From assembly GCA_937983055.1 (NCBI GenBank), contig CALJLA010000176.1, forward strand, positions 1 to 33,297: a stretch of 33,297 nucleotides of DNA, read 5' to 3'. Numbering within the stretch: the first letter of the stretch is position 1; each line of letters opens with the position of its first letter. The notes under the pieces are model-generated. The model saw only the letters and a list, made by a program, of their open reading frames with translations, was not told the origin of the DNA and ran no database searches. This document shows, one piece after another, positions 1 through 8,679 of this stretch. The stretch is from an uncultured Pseudomonadota bacterium. Its GTDB lineage: Bacteria > Pseudomonadota > Gammaproteobacteria > Burkholderiales > Eutrophovitaceae. A program made the position numbers and the translations under genes.

Positions 1-1
1 C

Positions 2-43
2 TACGTGGCCGAGCACATCCTCGGGTTGCCGAGATCGTTCTGA
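2..43 (+). CDS. C-terminal tail of an unidentified protein (partial)
   Basis: Reading from base 2 gives the open tail YVAEHILGLPRSF followed by TGA at 41-43. It is on the same strand as the ABC importer genes that follow. The tail resembles the C-terminal ends of acyl-CoA dehydrogenase-like or acyl-CoA ligase-like proteins, which often accompany Liv-type importers. Thirteen residues are too few for a family call, so the identity is a guess. Confidence 0.4.
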   Translation, partial: YVAEHILGLPRSF

Positions 44-256
44 GCTTTCGCAAGCGTCGGGCGTAAACCTGACGGTGGTCCGCCGCGCGCCCGCGATGCA
101 GCGCAACACGGCGCATTGTGCGGCTGCCTGCCTTTACCCCTGCAGGCCTTCGTGTCAGTATCGGCCGGGGCGGATCGGTATCGGCCCTGACAATGACGGG
201 GAGGCGAGCGCGGCCCCTGTGCGTGTGCGCGCAGGCGCGGCGATCACAAGTCCAAC
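44..256 (+). other. Intergenic leader upstream of the Liv importer operon
   Basis: This 213-bp gap follows the partial gene and precedes livG. I see no convincing coding region, no T-tract terminator and no clear -35/-10 pair. Between 157 and 200 the motif TATCGGCC occurs twice within a segment bounded by TCAG and CTGA. This could be a weak operator or chance in GC-rich DNA. Confidence 0.3.
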
Positions 257-1069
257 ATGAGCGCGGCGCCATTGGCACGGGATGATCCGCCGTCGCAGGC
301 AACCCAACCTGCGCTGCTGCGCGTGAGCAGGCTCAGCGTGCGCTTCGGCGGCATCGTCGCCCTCGACGGGGTGTCGTTCGAAGTGCGGCGCGGCGAGATC
401 GCCGGCCTGATCGGCCCCAACGGCGCCGGCAAGACCACCCTCTTCAATTGCCTGTCGCGGCTCTACGACTGGCAGCAAGGCTCGATCGAGTTCAACGGCC
501 AGCCGCTCGCGTCGGTGCCGCGGCACCGCATCGCCGCGCTGGGCATCGGCCGCACTTTCCAGAACCTGGCGCTGTTCCGCTCGATGAGCGTGCGCGACAA
601 CGCGATGGTCGGCGCACATTGCCGCAGCCGCGGCGGCTTTTTCGCCAACGCGCTGCGCCTGCCGGTCACCCGGCGCGAAGAACCGCTGGTGGAGAAACGC
701 GTCGACGCACTCATCGGCCTGCTCGGGCTCGACGACGTGGCCTGCGTCACCTTCGTCGACCTGCCGTTCGGCGTGCAGAAGCGGGTTGAGCTGGCGCGCG
801 CGCTGGCGGCGCAACCGTCGTTGCTTCTGCTCGACGAGCCGGCCGCGGGGCTCAATCACCAGGAGGTCGAGGCGCTGATGGAGCTGATCCGGCGCATACA
901 CGCCGAGCTGTCGCTCACCATCCTGCTGGTGGAGCACCACATGAACCTGGTGATGCGCGTGTCGGACCGGGTGGTGGTGCTCGATTTCGGGCGCAAGATC
1001 GCCGACGGAGTGCCGTCGGCGGTGCAGCGCGACCCGGAAGTCATCCGCGCCTACCTGGGCGAAGACTGA
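257..1069 (+). CDS. livG: Liv-type ABC transporter ATP-binding protein LivG
   Basis: First of two cytoplasmic ATPases that power uptake of branched-chain amino acids or related hydrophobic/amide substrates. The 270-aa product has Walker A GPNGAGKTT, the LivG-type signature LPFGVQKRVELARAL in place of a canonical LSGGQ, and Walker B LLLLDEPAAGLN. It ends in the family's BCA_ABC_TP-like tail (DPEVIRAYLGED). The stop overlaps the livF start (TGATG at 1067-1071), so the two are translationally coupled. Gene order livG-livF-livH-livM-binding protein is complete. No strong ribosome-binding site precedes this ATG. The exact substrate cannot be told from sequence; the class is secure. Confidence 0.95.
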   Translation: MSAAPLARDDPPSQATQPALLRVSRLSVRFGGIVALDGVSFEVRRGEIAGLIGPNGAGKTTLFNCLSRLYDWQQGSIEFNGQPLASVPRHRIAALGIGRTFQNLALFRSMSVRDNAMVGAHCRSRGGFFANALRLPVTRREEPLVEKRVDALIGLLGLDDVACVTFVDLPFGVQKRVELARALAAQPSLLLLDEPAAGLNHQEVEALMELIRRIHAELSLTILLVEHHMNLVMRVSDRVVVLDFGRKIADGVPSAVQRDPEVIRAYLGED

Positions 1070-1779
1070 TGCCGGTGCTCGAAGTGAGCGACCTGCACGC
1101 GGGATACGGGCGCAGCGACGTGCTGCACGGCCTGTCGTTCTCGGTGGAAGACGGCGGCATCACCACCGTGCTCGGCGCCAACGGCGCGGGCAAGACCACG
1201 CTGCTGCGGGCGCTGTGCGGCCTGCTGCCGGTGCGCGGCAGCATCGTGCTGGCCGGCACGCAGATCGCGGGACGGCCGACGGAAGCCATCGTGCGTCTCG
1301 GCGTGGCGCACGTGCCCGACGGGCGCGGCACCTTCCTCAACCTCAGCACCGAGGAAAACCTTCGGGTGGGCGCCATCACCCGGCGCGACCGCGCGGAAGT
1401 CGCGCGAGATTTCGAGCGTATCTACGCCTACTTTCCGCGGCTGAAGGAGCGCCGCCATCAGCAGGCCGGCACCCTGTCCGGCGGCGAGCAGCAGATGCTG
1501 GCGATCTCGCGCGCGCTGATGCTGCGCCCGCGGCTGCTGCTGCTGGACGAGCCGTCGTTCGGGCTCGCGCCGCTGGTGGTGCAGGACATCTTCCGCATCA
1601 TGCGTACGATCAACGCGGAGCAGAAGGTGAGCATGCTGCTGGTCGAGCAGAACGCAAGCCTTGCGCTGGATCTGGCGAACACCGCGTATCTGCTGGAGAC
1701 CGGTCGTGTGGTCATGTCCGGGCCCGCGCAGGAGCTGCGGCGGGCGGACAACGTGCGCCAGGCGTATCTGGGTTACTGA
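1069..1779 (+). CDS. livF: Liv-type ABC transporter ATP-binding protein LivF
   Basis: Second ATPase of the Liv-type importer, 236 aa, the usual LivF length. It has Walker A GANGAGKTTLLRAL, signature LSGGEQQMLAISRAL, Walker B LLLLDEPSFGLAP and the LivF-typical end RQAYLGY. It starts inside the livG stop codon. A perfect 14-bp tandem duplication (GGTTACTGAGCGGC, 1771-1784 and 1785-1798) covers its final codons and stop. After it come about 100 bp containing a 23-codon open frame (1807-1878) before livH, so the coupling seen elsewhere in the operon is interrupted here. Confidence 0.95.
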   Translation: MPVLEVSDLHAGYGRSDVLHGLSFSVEDGGITTVLGANGAGKTTLLRALCGLLPVRGSIVLAGTQIAGRPTEAIVRLGVAHVPDGRGTFLNLSTEENLRVGAITRRDRAEVARDFERIYAYFPRLKERRHQQAGTLSGGEQQMLAISRALMLRPRLLLLDEPSFGLAPLVVQDIFRIMRTINAEQKVSMLLVEQNASLALDLANTAYLLETGRVVMSGPAQELRRADNVRQAYLGY

Positions 1780-1881
1780 GCGGCGGTTACTGAGCGGCAA
1801 ACGACGATGACGCCCGACCTGCACAAGGCCCGCAACCACCCGGTCCGCGGCGTGCGCGGCAACACGGGAGAAGGCTGAGCG

Positions 1882-2751
1882 ATGGAAGCATTCCTGCACC
1901 AGGTGCTGGCGGGGCTGGCGAACGGCGCGGTGTACGCCAGCCTGGCGCTCGCGCTGGTGATGATCTACCAGTCGACCCACCACATCAATTTCGCCCAGGG
2001 CGAGATGGCGATGTTTTCCACTTATCTCGCCTGGGCGATGATCAACGCCGGCGTGCCGTACTGGCTGGCGTTTGTGTCCACGGTGCTGGCCTCGTTCGTG
2101 ATCGGGGTGGTGATCGAGCGCGCGGTGATCCGCCGGGTGGCGAACGCGCCGGTGCTCACCGTGGTGGTGGTCTTCATCGCCCTGCTGGTCATCTTCAACA
2201 GCGTCGCCGGCTGGATCTTCAGCTACACCATCAAGGTGTTTCCGAGCCCGTTCCCGTCGCAGCCGTTGTTCGGGCCCTACATTTCCACCCACGAGGCGGG
2301 CGTGGTCGGAATCTCGGTGCTGGTGCTGACCCTGCTTTATCTGTTCTTTCGCTTCACGCCGCTCGGCCTGGCGATGCGCGCCACCGCCGAAAACCCGGTG
2401 TCGGCGCGGCTGGCCGGCATCCGCGTGGGCTGGATGCTGGCGCTCGGCTGGGGGCTGGCGGCCGCCATCGGCGCGGTGGCCGGCATGATGATCGCGTCGA
2501 TCGTGTACCTCGACCCCAACATGCTGTCGGGCGTGCTGCTGTACGCGATTGCGGCGGCGCTGCTCGGCGGCATCGACAACCCGTTCGGCGCAGTGGTCGG
2601 CGGCCTGGCGATCGGCGTGCTGGAAAACCTGATGGGTGCCTACGTGGTCGGCACCGAGCTGAAGCTCACCGTCGCGCTGGCGGTGATCATCGGCGTGCTG
2701 ATCTTCCGGCCGACCGGCCTGTTCGGCCGCGCCTTCGTGACGAGGGTGTGA
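1882..2751 (+). CDS. livH: Liv-type ABC transporter permease LivH
   Basis: Inner-membrane permease of the hydrophobic amino-acid/amide importer, 289 aa and strongly hydrophobic. It shows LivH landmarks: an N-terminal GLANGAVYASLALALVMIY segment, HHINFAQGEMAMF, and a C-terminal GGIDNPFGAVVGGLAIGVLE stretch corresponding to the conserved ATPase-coupling region. GGGAGAAGG just upstream (1866-1874) is a plausible ribosome-binding site. The stop overlaps the livM ATG at 2751. It should pair with LivM to form the translocation channel. Confidence 0.95.
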   Translation: MEAFLHQVLAGLANGAVYASLALALVMIYQSTHHINFAQGEMAMFSTYLAWAMINAGVPYWLAFVSTVLASFVIGVVIERAVIRRVANAPVLTVVVVFIALLVIFNSVAGWIFSYTIKVFPSPFPSQPLFGPYISTHEAGVVGISVLVLTLLYLFFRFTPLGLAMRATAENPVSARLAGIRVGWMLALGWGLAAAIGAVAGMMIASIVYLDPNMLSGVLLYAIAAALLGGIDNPFGAVVGGLAIGVLENLMGAYVVGTELKLTVALAVIIGVLIFRPTGLFGRAFVTRV

Positions 2752-3749
2752 TGCGGGGCATGGAAGCTGACCGCGCGCGCTGGATCCTGATCGCCGTGGT
2801 GGTGGTGGCTGCCTGCGCGCTGCCGTTCGTGGTGAGCAGCTACCGGGTGTTCCAGTTCAACCTGGTGCTGGTGTACTCGATCGTGCTGATCGGGCTGAAT
2901 TTGCTGACCGGCTTCAACGGCCAGATCTCGCTCGGGCACGGCGCCTTCTACGCGATCGGCGCGTATGTCGCCGCCATCCTGATGCATCACGCCGGGGTTC
3001 CGTACTGGGCCACGGTGCCGGCGGCCGGACTCACGTGCTTCGTCGCCGGCTGCCTGTTCGGGCTGCCGGCGCTGCGGCTGCACGGGCATTACCTGGCGCT
3101 GGCGACCTTTGCGCTGGGCGTGGCGATGCCGCAGATACTCAAATACCAGGGCCTCGAGCACTGGACCGGCGGCGTGCAGGGCATCGTCATTTCTAAGCCG
3201 AAGCCGCCCCTGGGGTTGCCGCTCACCCAGGACCAGTGGCTTTACCTCTTTACCCTGGCGATCGCGCTGCTGATGTTCTGGATCGCGTGGAACCTGCTGC
3301 GCGGGCGCATCGGCCGGGCGATGGTCGCGATTCGCGATCATCCGATCGCGGCCGAGGCGATGGGCATCAACGTCGCGGCGGTGAAGACCCTCACTTTCGG
3401 CGTGAGCGCGCTGTACGCCGGCGTCGGCGGCGCGCTCGGCGCGGTGGTGGTGCAGTTCGTTGCGCCGGACAGCTTTGTCGCGCTGCTGTCGATCAGCTTC
3501 CTGATCGGCATCGTGATCGGCGGCCTGGCCTCGATCAGCGGCGCGATCTACGGCGCGCTGTTCATCCAGTTCGTGCCGAACATTGCCGACCAGATTTCCA
3601 GGGCGGCGCCGTGGGCGGTGTACGGACTGTTTCTGCTGGCGTTCGTGTTTCTCATGCCCACCGGCGTCGCCGGTTTTCTGCGACTGGCGTGGGCGAGGCT
3701 GACGGCCCGTCGGGCAGCCGCCGGCGGGCCGATCCGTGAACCGCGGTGA
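2751..3749 (+). CDS. livM: Liv-type ABC transporter permease LivM
   Basis: Second inner-membrane permease, 332 aa from the ATG at 2751, which overlaps the livH stop (TGATG). A GTG three bases upstream is also in frame. Landmarks are LLTGFNGQISLGHGAFYAIGAY, ALRLHGHYLALATFALG, the AIRDHPIAAEAMGIN loop and GGLASISGAIYGALFIQ near the C-terminus, all typical of LivM. Multiple hydrophobic segments span the length. The gene ends 14 bp before the binding-protein ATG. Confidence 0.95.
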   Translation: MRGMEADRARWILIAVVVVAACALPFVVSSYRVFQFNLVLVYSIVLIGLNLLTGFNGQISLGHGAFYAIGAYVAAILMHHAGVPYWATVPAAGLTCFVAGCLFGLPALRLHGHYLALATFALGVAMPQILKYQGLEHWTGGVQGIVISKPKPPLGLPLTQDQWLYLFTLAIALLMFWIAWNLLRGRIGRAMVAIRDHPIAAEAMGINVAAVKTLTFGVSALYAGVGGALGAVVVQFVAPDSFVALLSISFLIGIVIGGLASISGAIYGALFIQFVPNIADQISRAAPWAVYGLFLLAFVFLMPTGVAGFLRLAWARLTARRAAAGGPIREPR

Positions 3750-3763
3750 AGGAGGAGGGAGCG

Positions 3764-4978
3764 ATGGAAACGAAGCGATGGTTGCGGGCGCTCGCCCTGG
3801 CGGCCCTGGCCGCAGCGGCGTTTGCCGGCTGCGGCGAGCAGTCGGGCTACGAGCAGGGCGTAAGCGACACCGAGATCAAGGTCGGCAGCACCAACCCCTA
3901 CAGCGGGCCGGCGTCCGCCTACGGCACCATCGGCCGGGCGGAATCGGCCTACTTCAAGATGATCAACGACCGCGGCGGGGTGAACGGGCGCAAGATCAAC
4001 TTCATCAGCCTGGACGACGGCTACAGCCCGCCGCGCACGGTGGAGCAGGTGCGCAAGCTGGTGGAAGAAGAGCAGGTGCTGTTTCTGGCGGGCACGCTCG
4101 GCACACCGACCAACACCGCCATTCATCAGTACGTGAACAGCCGCGGCGTGCCGCACATCTTCGTGAATACCGGCGCGACCAAGTGGGGCGACCCGAAGAA
4201 CTTTCCCTGGACCATGGGCTTCAACCTGAGCTACACGGCCGAGTCGAGGATCTATGCGCGCTACCTGCTCGAGAACAAGCCGGATGCGAAGATCGCGATT
4301 CTCTACCAGAACGACGATTACGGTAAGGACTACGTCGAGGGACTGAAGAAAGGCCTCGGCGACAGGGCGGCGAAGATGATCGTCGCCGAGGCGAGCTACG
4401 AGGTCACCGATCCGACCGTCGACTCGCAGATCGTGTCGCTGCAGGCTTCCGGCGCCGACACCTTCTTCAACGTGACCACGCCGAAGTTCGCCGCGCAGGC
4501 GATCCGCAAGGCCTACGACATCGGCTGGCGGCCGCTGCACATTCTGAACAACGTGTCGAGCTCGGTCGGCTCGGTGCTGGCGCCCGCCGGCCTGGAAAAA
4601 TCGGTCGGCCTGATCACGGCCCTGTACTTCAAGGACCCGATCGACCCGCAGTGGGCGAACGACGACGACGTCAAGGCATACACCGAGTGGTTCCGCAAAT
4701 ACATGCCGGATGCCGACTTCAAGGATGCATTCAACGTGAGCGGCTACCTCATCGGGCAGGGCGTGGTGCATGTGCTCGAGGCCTGCGGCGACGAGCTGAC
4801 GCGCGCGAACGTGATGAAGCAGATGGCCTCGATCAGCGACCTGCAGATGCCGATGATGCTGCCGGGCATCAAGTGGGACACCGGCCCCGAAGACTTCTTC
4901 CTGATCGAGTCGGGCCAGTTGGCGCGCTTCGACGGCAAGGAATGGAAGCTGTTTGGCGAGGTGGTCAGCGCGAGGTAG
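3764..4978 (+). CDS. Liv-type ABC transporter substrate-binding lipoprotein
   Basis: Periplasmic ligand-binding component of the importer, 404 aa. I chose ATG 3764 because GGAGGAGGG (3751-3759) sits just upstream; an in-frame GTG at 3746 lies before that site. The N-terminus is a lipoprotein signal with lipobox AFAGC, so Cys23 would be lipidated. The mature chain begins with the family pattern DTEIKVGSTNPYSGPASAYG and fits periplasmic-binding fold type I (Peripla_BP_6/LivK-like). It is the last gene of the operon and converges on the molybdenum hydroxylase gene with only 23 bp between. The ligand could be a branched-chain or aromatic amino acid, amide or small carboxylate; nothing here decides. 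Confidence 0.93.
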   Translation: METKRWLRALALAALAAAAFAGCGEQSGYEQGVSDTEIKVGSTNPYSGPASAYGTIGRAESAYFKMINDRGGVNGRKINFISLDDGYSPPRTVEQVRKLVEEEQVLFLAGTLGTPTNTAIHQYVNSRGVPHIFVNTGATKWGDPKNFPWTMGFNLSYTAESRIYARYLLENKPDAKIAILYQNDDYGKDYVEGLKKGLGDRAAKMIVAEASYEVTDPTVDSQIVSLQASGADTFFNVTTPKFAAQAIRKAYDIGWRPLHILNNVSSSVGSVLAPAGLEKSVGLITALYFKDPIDPQWANDDDVKAYTEWFRKYMPDADFKDAFNVSGYLIGQGVVHVLEACGDELTRANVMKQMASISDLQMPMMLPGIKWDTGPEDFFLIESGQLARFDGKEWKLFGEVVSAR

Positions 4979-5001
4979 CGTCTCTTCGGGAGTTCGAGCG
5001 G

Positions 5002-7305
5002 TCAGGCCAGCCGGATCGGCAGTTCGCGTACCCGCCGCCCGGTCGCCGCGAAGATCGCGTTACACACCGCGGGCGCGATCGGCGGCGTGCCGGGCTCGCC
5101 GATGCCACCGAGGTGTTCGATGCCGGAATCGACGATGTGCACCTCGATCGCCGGCATCTGCGCCAGCCGCAGCATGTCGTAGTCGGGAAAATTGCCCTGC
5201 TCGACGCGCCCGCTCCTGACCGTGATTTCGCCATGAAGCGCGGCGGTCAGTCCGAACACGATGCCGCTTTCCATCTGCGCGATCACCGTGTCCGGGTTCA
5301 CGGCGAACCCGCAGTCGACCGCGCACACCACCCGGTGCACCCGCGGTTGCTCGTCGACGATTTCGACCTCGGCCACCTGGGCGACGATGGAATGAAAGCT
5401 TTCGGCGAGCGCGACGCCGCGATGGCGTCCGGCCGGCGGCGGTGTGCCCCAGCCGGCCCGCTGCGCGGCGGTTTCCAGCACTTTCAGATGGCGGGGCGAA
5501 TCTGTCAGCATGGCGGCCCGGTACTCGACCGGGTCGCGGCCGGCCGCATGGGCGCATTCGTCCATGAAGCATTCGGTGAAAAAGGCGTTGAAGCTGTGGC
5601 CGACGCTGCGCCAGAACCCCACCGGCACCGGCTCGTGCACGAGCACATGCTCGACCCGGCGATTGGGCATGGCGTAGGGTAGGTCGAAAGCGCCTTCGAC
5701 GTTGGTCTTGTCCTTCATCAGGTCGGAGGCGGCGGCCGGCAGCAGCCGGGCGGTGATGCCGCCGGTGCACGACTGGCTGACGATGCGGTGGCGCCAGCCG
5801 GCGATGTTGCCGGCATTGTCCAGCGCGGCGTCGAGGCGCGCCGCCGCCATCGGCCGATAGACGTCGTGCCGGGTGTCTTCCTCGCGCGACCAGATGAGCT
5901 GCACCGGCGTGTCCGGCAGTTTCGCCGCCAGCATGACCGCCTGCATCACCACATCGACCTCGGCGCGGCGGCCGAAGCCCCCGCCCATGTACGGCGAGTG
6001 CACCGTGACCTGGTCGCTGTCCACGCCGGCGGCGCGCGCCGCGAACCAGCGCACCAGCGTCGGCGACTGGTTGCCCACCCACACCTCGCAGCCGCCGTCG
6101 GCGCGGACCAGCGCGGTGCAGTTGATCGGCTCCATGGTGGCGTGCGCGAGATACGGCACGAAGTAGTCGGCCGTCAGCGCGCGCGCCGGCGCCGCCAGCG
6201 CATGGTCGATGTTGCCCACCGACTCGTAGCTGCGCGGCTTGCCGTCGCGCAGCAGCGCGGTGTAGCGATCGCGCTGCGCGCGGGTGTCGTGGCCGGCATG
6301 GTCCCCTTCGTCCCACACGATGTCCACTTCGGCGAGCGCACGCTGCGCCTGCCAGTAGTGCTCGGCCACCGCCACCACTGCCGCGGCCGAGGTGCTGGTC
6401 GGCGGCAGCCCGAACACGCCGCGCACGCCTTTGCGCGCCTTTGCCTTGTTGTCGTCGAAGGACTTCAGCCGACCGCCGAACACCGGGCATTGCGCGATGG
6501 CCGCGTACAGCAGGCCGGGGCGTCGCATGTCAATCGCGAACTGGGCACTGCCGTCGGTCTTCGAGGGCACGTCGAGGCGCGCGTGCGGCTTGCCGAGCAG
6601 CCTGAACTGCGACGGTTCCCTGGGCTGGGCATCCTGCGGTACCGGCAGCGCCGCGGCCTCCATCGCCAGCTCGCCAAAACCCGCGCTGCGGCCGCTGCCG
6701 GCGTGCATGACGCGGCTGTTTTCCACGGTGCACTCGGCCGCCGGGACGCCGAAACGTTGCGCGGCGGCCTGCACCAGCATGGCGCGGGCGGCGGCGCCGG
6801 CGGCACGCATCGGTTCCCATGCATCGCGCACGCTGGTGGAGCCGCCGGTCGCCACCAGACCCAGCGTCTGCCCAAACTTGTACTGGGTCAGCCGCATGAG
6901 CGTCGCAGGCAAGCCGGTATCGTCCGGCCGCATCGGCACGCCGTCGCCAAGCAGGGTTGGGTTGGCGTACAGCGGCGCAACGGGCGCCTGCTCGAAATGG
7001 ACCATTGCCGGGTCGGCATCGATCTCTTCCGCCACCAGCATCGGCAGCGCGGTGGTGACGCCCTGGCCCATCTCCTGGCGCGGCACCTGCACCAGGATGC
7101 GTCCGTCGCTGGCGATCTTCAGCCAGCCGGTGAGAGTCGCTTCGCCGGGGTTCGCCGTTAGTGCTTCGGGCGCGGCGAGTCGATCGCGCTTTCGGTAAAA
7201 CGCCCAGACGCCGATCGCCAGGGCGCCGCTGGCCGCGCCCGCGCCGATGAGGAAACGGCGCCGCCAGGGACTGCGCGGCTTGCCGCGCGCCGGCGCCGCG
7301 CTCAT
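5002..7305 (-). CDS. iorB: Molybdenum hydroxylase large subunit (IorB-like, xanthine dehydrogenase family)
   Basis: MoCo-binding subunit of an isoquinoline 1-oxidoreductase/aldehyde-oxidoreductase-type enzyme that hydroxylates an N-heterocycle or aldehyde using water. The 767-aa chain begins with a twin-arginine-like segment RRRFLIGAGAASG (residues 15-27), suggesting Tat export or membrane anchoring as in other IorB-type proteins. GGFGRR (442-447) is the conserved cofactor-contact motif, and GIGEPGTP near the C-terminus carries the likely catalytic glutamate (Glu737). Its start overlaps the stop of the 2Fe-2S gene, giving the usual iorA-iorB order. No FAD subunit, partner cytochrome or XdhC/CoxI-type maturation gene is nearby. 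Substrate unknown. Confidence 0.9.
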   Translation of the reverse strand: MSAAPARGKPRSPWRRRFLIGAGAASGALAIGVWAFYRKRDRLAAPEALTANPGEATLTGWLKIASDGRILVQVPRQEMGQGVTTALPMLVAEEIDADPAMVHFEQAPVAPLYANPTLLGDGVPMRPDDTGLPATLMRLTQYKFGQTLGLVATGGSTSVRDAWEPMRAAGAAARAMLVQAAAQRFGVPAAECTVENSRVMHAGSGRSAGFGELAMEAAALPVPQDAQPREPSQFRLLGKPHARLDVPSKTDGSAQFAIDMRRPGLLYAAIAQCPVFGGRLKSFDDNKAKARKGVRGVFGLPPTSTSAAAVVAVAEHYWQAQRALAEVDIVWDEGDHAGHDTRAQRDRYTALLRDGKPRSYESVGNIDHALAAPARALTADYFVPYLAHATMEPINCTALVRADGGCEVWVGNQSPTLVRWFAARAAGVDSDQVTVHSPYMGGGFGRRAEVDVVMQAVMLAAKLPDTPVQLIWSREEDTRHDVYRPMAAARLDAALDNAGNIAGWRHRIVSQSCTGGITARLLPAAASDLMKDKTNVEGAFDLPYAMPNRRVEHVLVHEPVPVGFWRSVGHSFNAFFTECFMDECAHAAGRDPVEYRAAMLTDSPRHLKVLETAAQRAGWGTPPPAGRHRGVALAESFHSIVAQVAEVEIVDEQPRVHRVVCAVDCGFAVNPDTVIAQMESGIVFGLTAALHGEITVRSGRVEQGNFPDYDMLRLAQMPAIEVHIVDSGIEHLGGIGEPGTPPIAPAVCNAIFAATGRRVRELPIRLA

Positions 7306-7766
7306 GACCGCGCTCCGCGTGCCCTGGCCGCGTCACGGATCGCGGCGCGAATCCGTCCGTAGGTGCCGCAGCGGCAGATGTTGGTGATGCCGGATGCGAT
7401 GTCGCTGTCGGAAGGGTTCGGATTCGCGCGCAGCAGCGCCGCGGCCGCCATCAGCATGCCGCTCTGGCAGTAACCGCATTGCGGCACCTGGCGGTCGATC
7501 CACGCCTGCTGCAGCGGGTGGCGCGCGCCGTCGCCCGCCAGGCCTTCGATGGTGGTGACCGAGCGGCCTGCGCAGGCCGACACCGGCAGCACGCACGAAC
7601 GCACCGCGGCGGCGTCGAGGTGCACGGTGCAGGCGCCGCAGGCGGCGACGCCACAGCCGAACTTGGTGCCGGTCAGGTTGAGGTAATCACGCAGCACCCA
7701 GAGCAACGGGGTATCGGGCTCGGCATCGACTTCGACAGTGCGTCCGTTGACTTTGAAGGCGATCAT
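7302..7766 (-). CDS. iorA: Molybdenum hydroxylase 2Fe-2S subunit (IorA-like)
   Basis: Small iron-sulfur subunit that passes electrons from the molybdenum centre. The 154-aa product has the two [2Fe-2S] motifs of this family: a plant-ferredoxin-type set Cys38, Cys43, Cys46 and Cys58, and a C-terminal set CGYC (97-100) with CRC (131-133). I chose the ATG at 7766 because GGAGG lies five bases upstream and the product then starts MIAFKVNGRTVEV, as expected; an upstream in-frame ATG at 7814 adds residues unlike the family. Its last four bases overlap the large-subunit start, so the pair is translationally coupled. Confidence 0.93.
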   Translation of the reverse strand: MIAFKVNGRTVEVDAEPDTPLLWVLRDYLNLTGTKFGCGVAACGACTVHLDAAAVRSCVLPVSACAGRSVTTIEGLAGDGARHPLQQAWIDRQVPQCGYCQSGMLMAAAALLRANPNPSDSDIASGITNICRCGTYGRIRAAIRDAARARGARS

Positions 7767-7847
7767 GCAGACCTCCGGAAATGGCTGATGACGGGAGTGG
7801 CGATACCGGCGCAAAGTTTCCGCCGGGCGGCGCCGGCTAAGCTTGCA

Positions 7848-8294
7848 TTACAGCGGCGGCAGCCGGGCGCCGATTTGTTCCAGGATGCCGCGCGGGGCGC
7901 CGCCCGGCGTCGGCTCGGGAAAGATCAGCGTCAGCTTGTCATCCTTCACCCGGTAATAAAAGTAGTGCGGTGGAATGCGCACCGTGCGCCCGGTGGGCGC
8001 AATCGGGTCCATGCCCGGCATCGCCCAGGTGCCGGTGTGGGTGCCGCCCTGGTCCCACATGATCGCGAAATTGCCCTGGCCGCGGTCTTCGATCCCGCGG
8101 TACTTGTAGTCCCAGTCGGGAAACCCGGTATAGAGCGCGCGGAGCATCTTCAGCGCCGGCGCCTTGCCGAGAATGCGGGTGGCGCTGATGAACTGCAGGT
8201 CCTCCGCCATCGTGCGCCCGATGCGCTCGATGTCGTGCGTCTTCAGCCCCTCGATGTAGTCCAGCAGCACCGCGGGGATGTTGTTTGTTGTCAT
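7848..8294 (-). CDS. SnoaL-like/NTF2-fold protein (ester cyclase family)
   Basis: Small cone-shaped alpha+beta protein of the SnoaL-like polyketide cyclase/ester-cyclase group, 148 aa. It starts with a helix YIEGLKTHDIERIGRTM, followed by the typical ALYTGFPDWDYKY and the central IMWDQGGTHTGTW strand. Proteins of this class are small hydrolases, cyclases or isomerases, and many are uncharacterised. It is downstream of the RraA-like gene on the same strand, but a mosaic repeat fills the gap and begins five bases before the ATG, leaving no clear Shine-Dalgarno sequence. Function cannot be assigned. Confidence 0.8.
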   Translation of the reverse strand: MTTNNIPAVLLDYIEGLKTHDIERIGRTMAEDLQFISATRILGKAPALKMLRALYTGFPDWDYKYRGIEDRGQGNFAIMWDQGGTHTGTWAMPGMDPIAPTGRTVRIPPHYFYYRVKDDKLTLIFPEPTPGGAPRGILEQIGARLPPL

Positions 8295-8299
8295 AAGAG

Positions 8300-8665
8300 C
8301 AGTTCCGAGTTCCGAGTGCCAAGTGCCGTCGGCCTGCGGCCGGCGCTAGAGGCTTTCAACGCAGAGGCACAGAGGGCGCAGAGAAAAGCAAAAACCAGGG
8401 CGAACCACCAGGACACCAAGATCACCTAGAAATGACAGAAGCGAAACACCAAGGCACGAAGGCACGAAGATGTCCGTGCATAGCTTTATGCTTTTCCTCT
8501 GTGTTCTCTGTGGTGAGAGTTCTTCTCTTCCGCCCCTGAGTCCCGAGTCCCGGGTCCCAAGTCTGTTTCGCTTTTCCTCCGCGTTCTCTGCGCCTCTGCG
8601 TTGAGGGTTTGTGACGCCGGCCCCGGGCCGGCTTCACGCAGCACACAGCACACAGAACGCAGCAC
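8300..8665. repeat. Mosaic intergenic repeat, copy R1
   Basis: Non-coding element filling the whole gap between the RraA-like and SnoaL-like genes. In order it holds: CAGTTCCGAGTTCCG (8300-8314); a GC palindrome around GGCCTGCGGCCGGC; TTCAACGCAGAGGCACAGAG; an ACCACCAGGACACCAAG-type segment; CACCAAGGCACGAAGGCACG leading to GATGTCCGTGCAT; then inverted counterparts (TTCCTCTGTGTTCTCTG, TCTGCGCCTCTGCGTTGA); a second palindrome GGCCCCGGGCCGGC; and ACGCAGCACACAGCACACAG. The ends are imperfect inverted repeats of each other, so a transcript could fold into a long hairpin. Confidence 0.8.
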
Positions 8666-8679
8666 GCTCTTTCTCTCGT

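Noticed and set aside
1051..2292. 413-codon minus-strand frame across livF and livH
   Set aside because: Shadow of the Liv genes; low-complexity Arg/His/Gln composition and no plausible domain.
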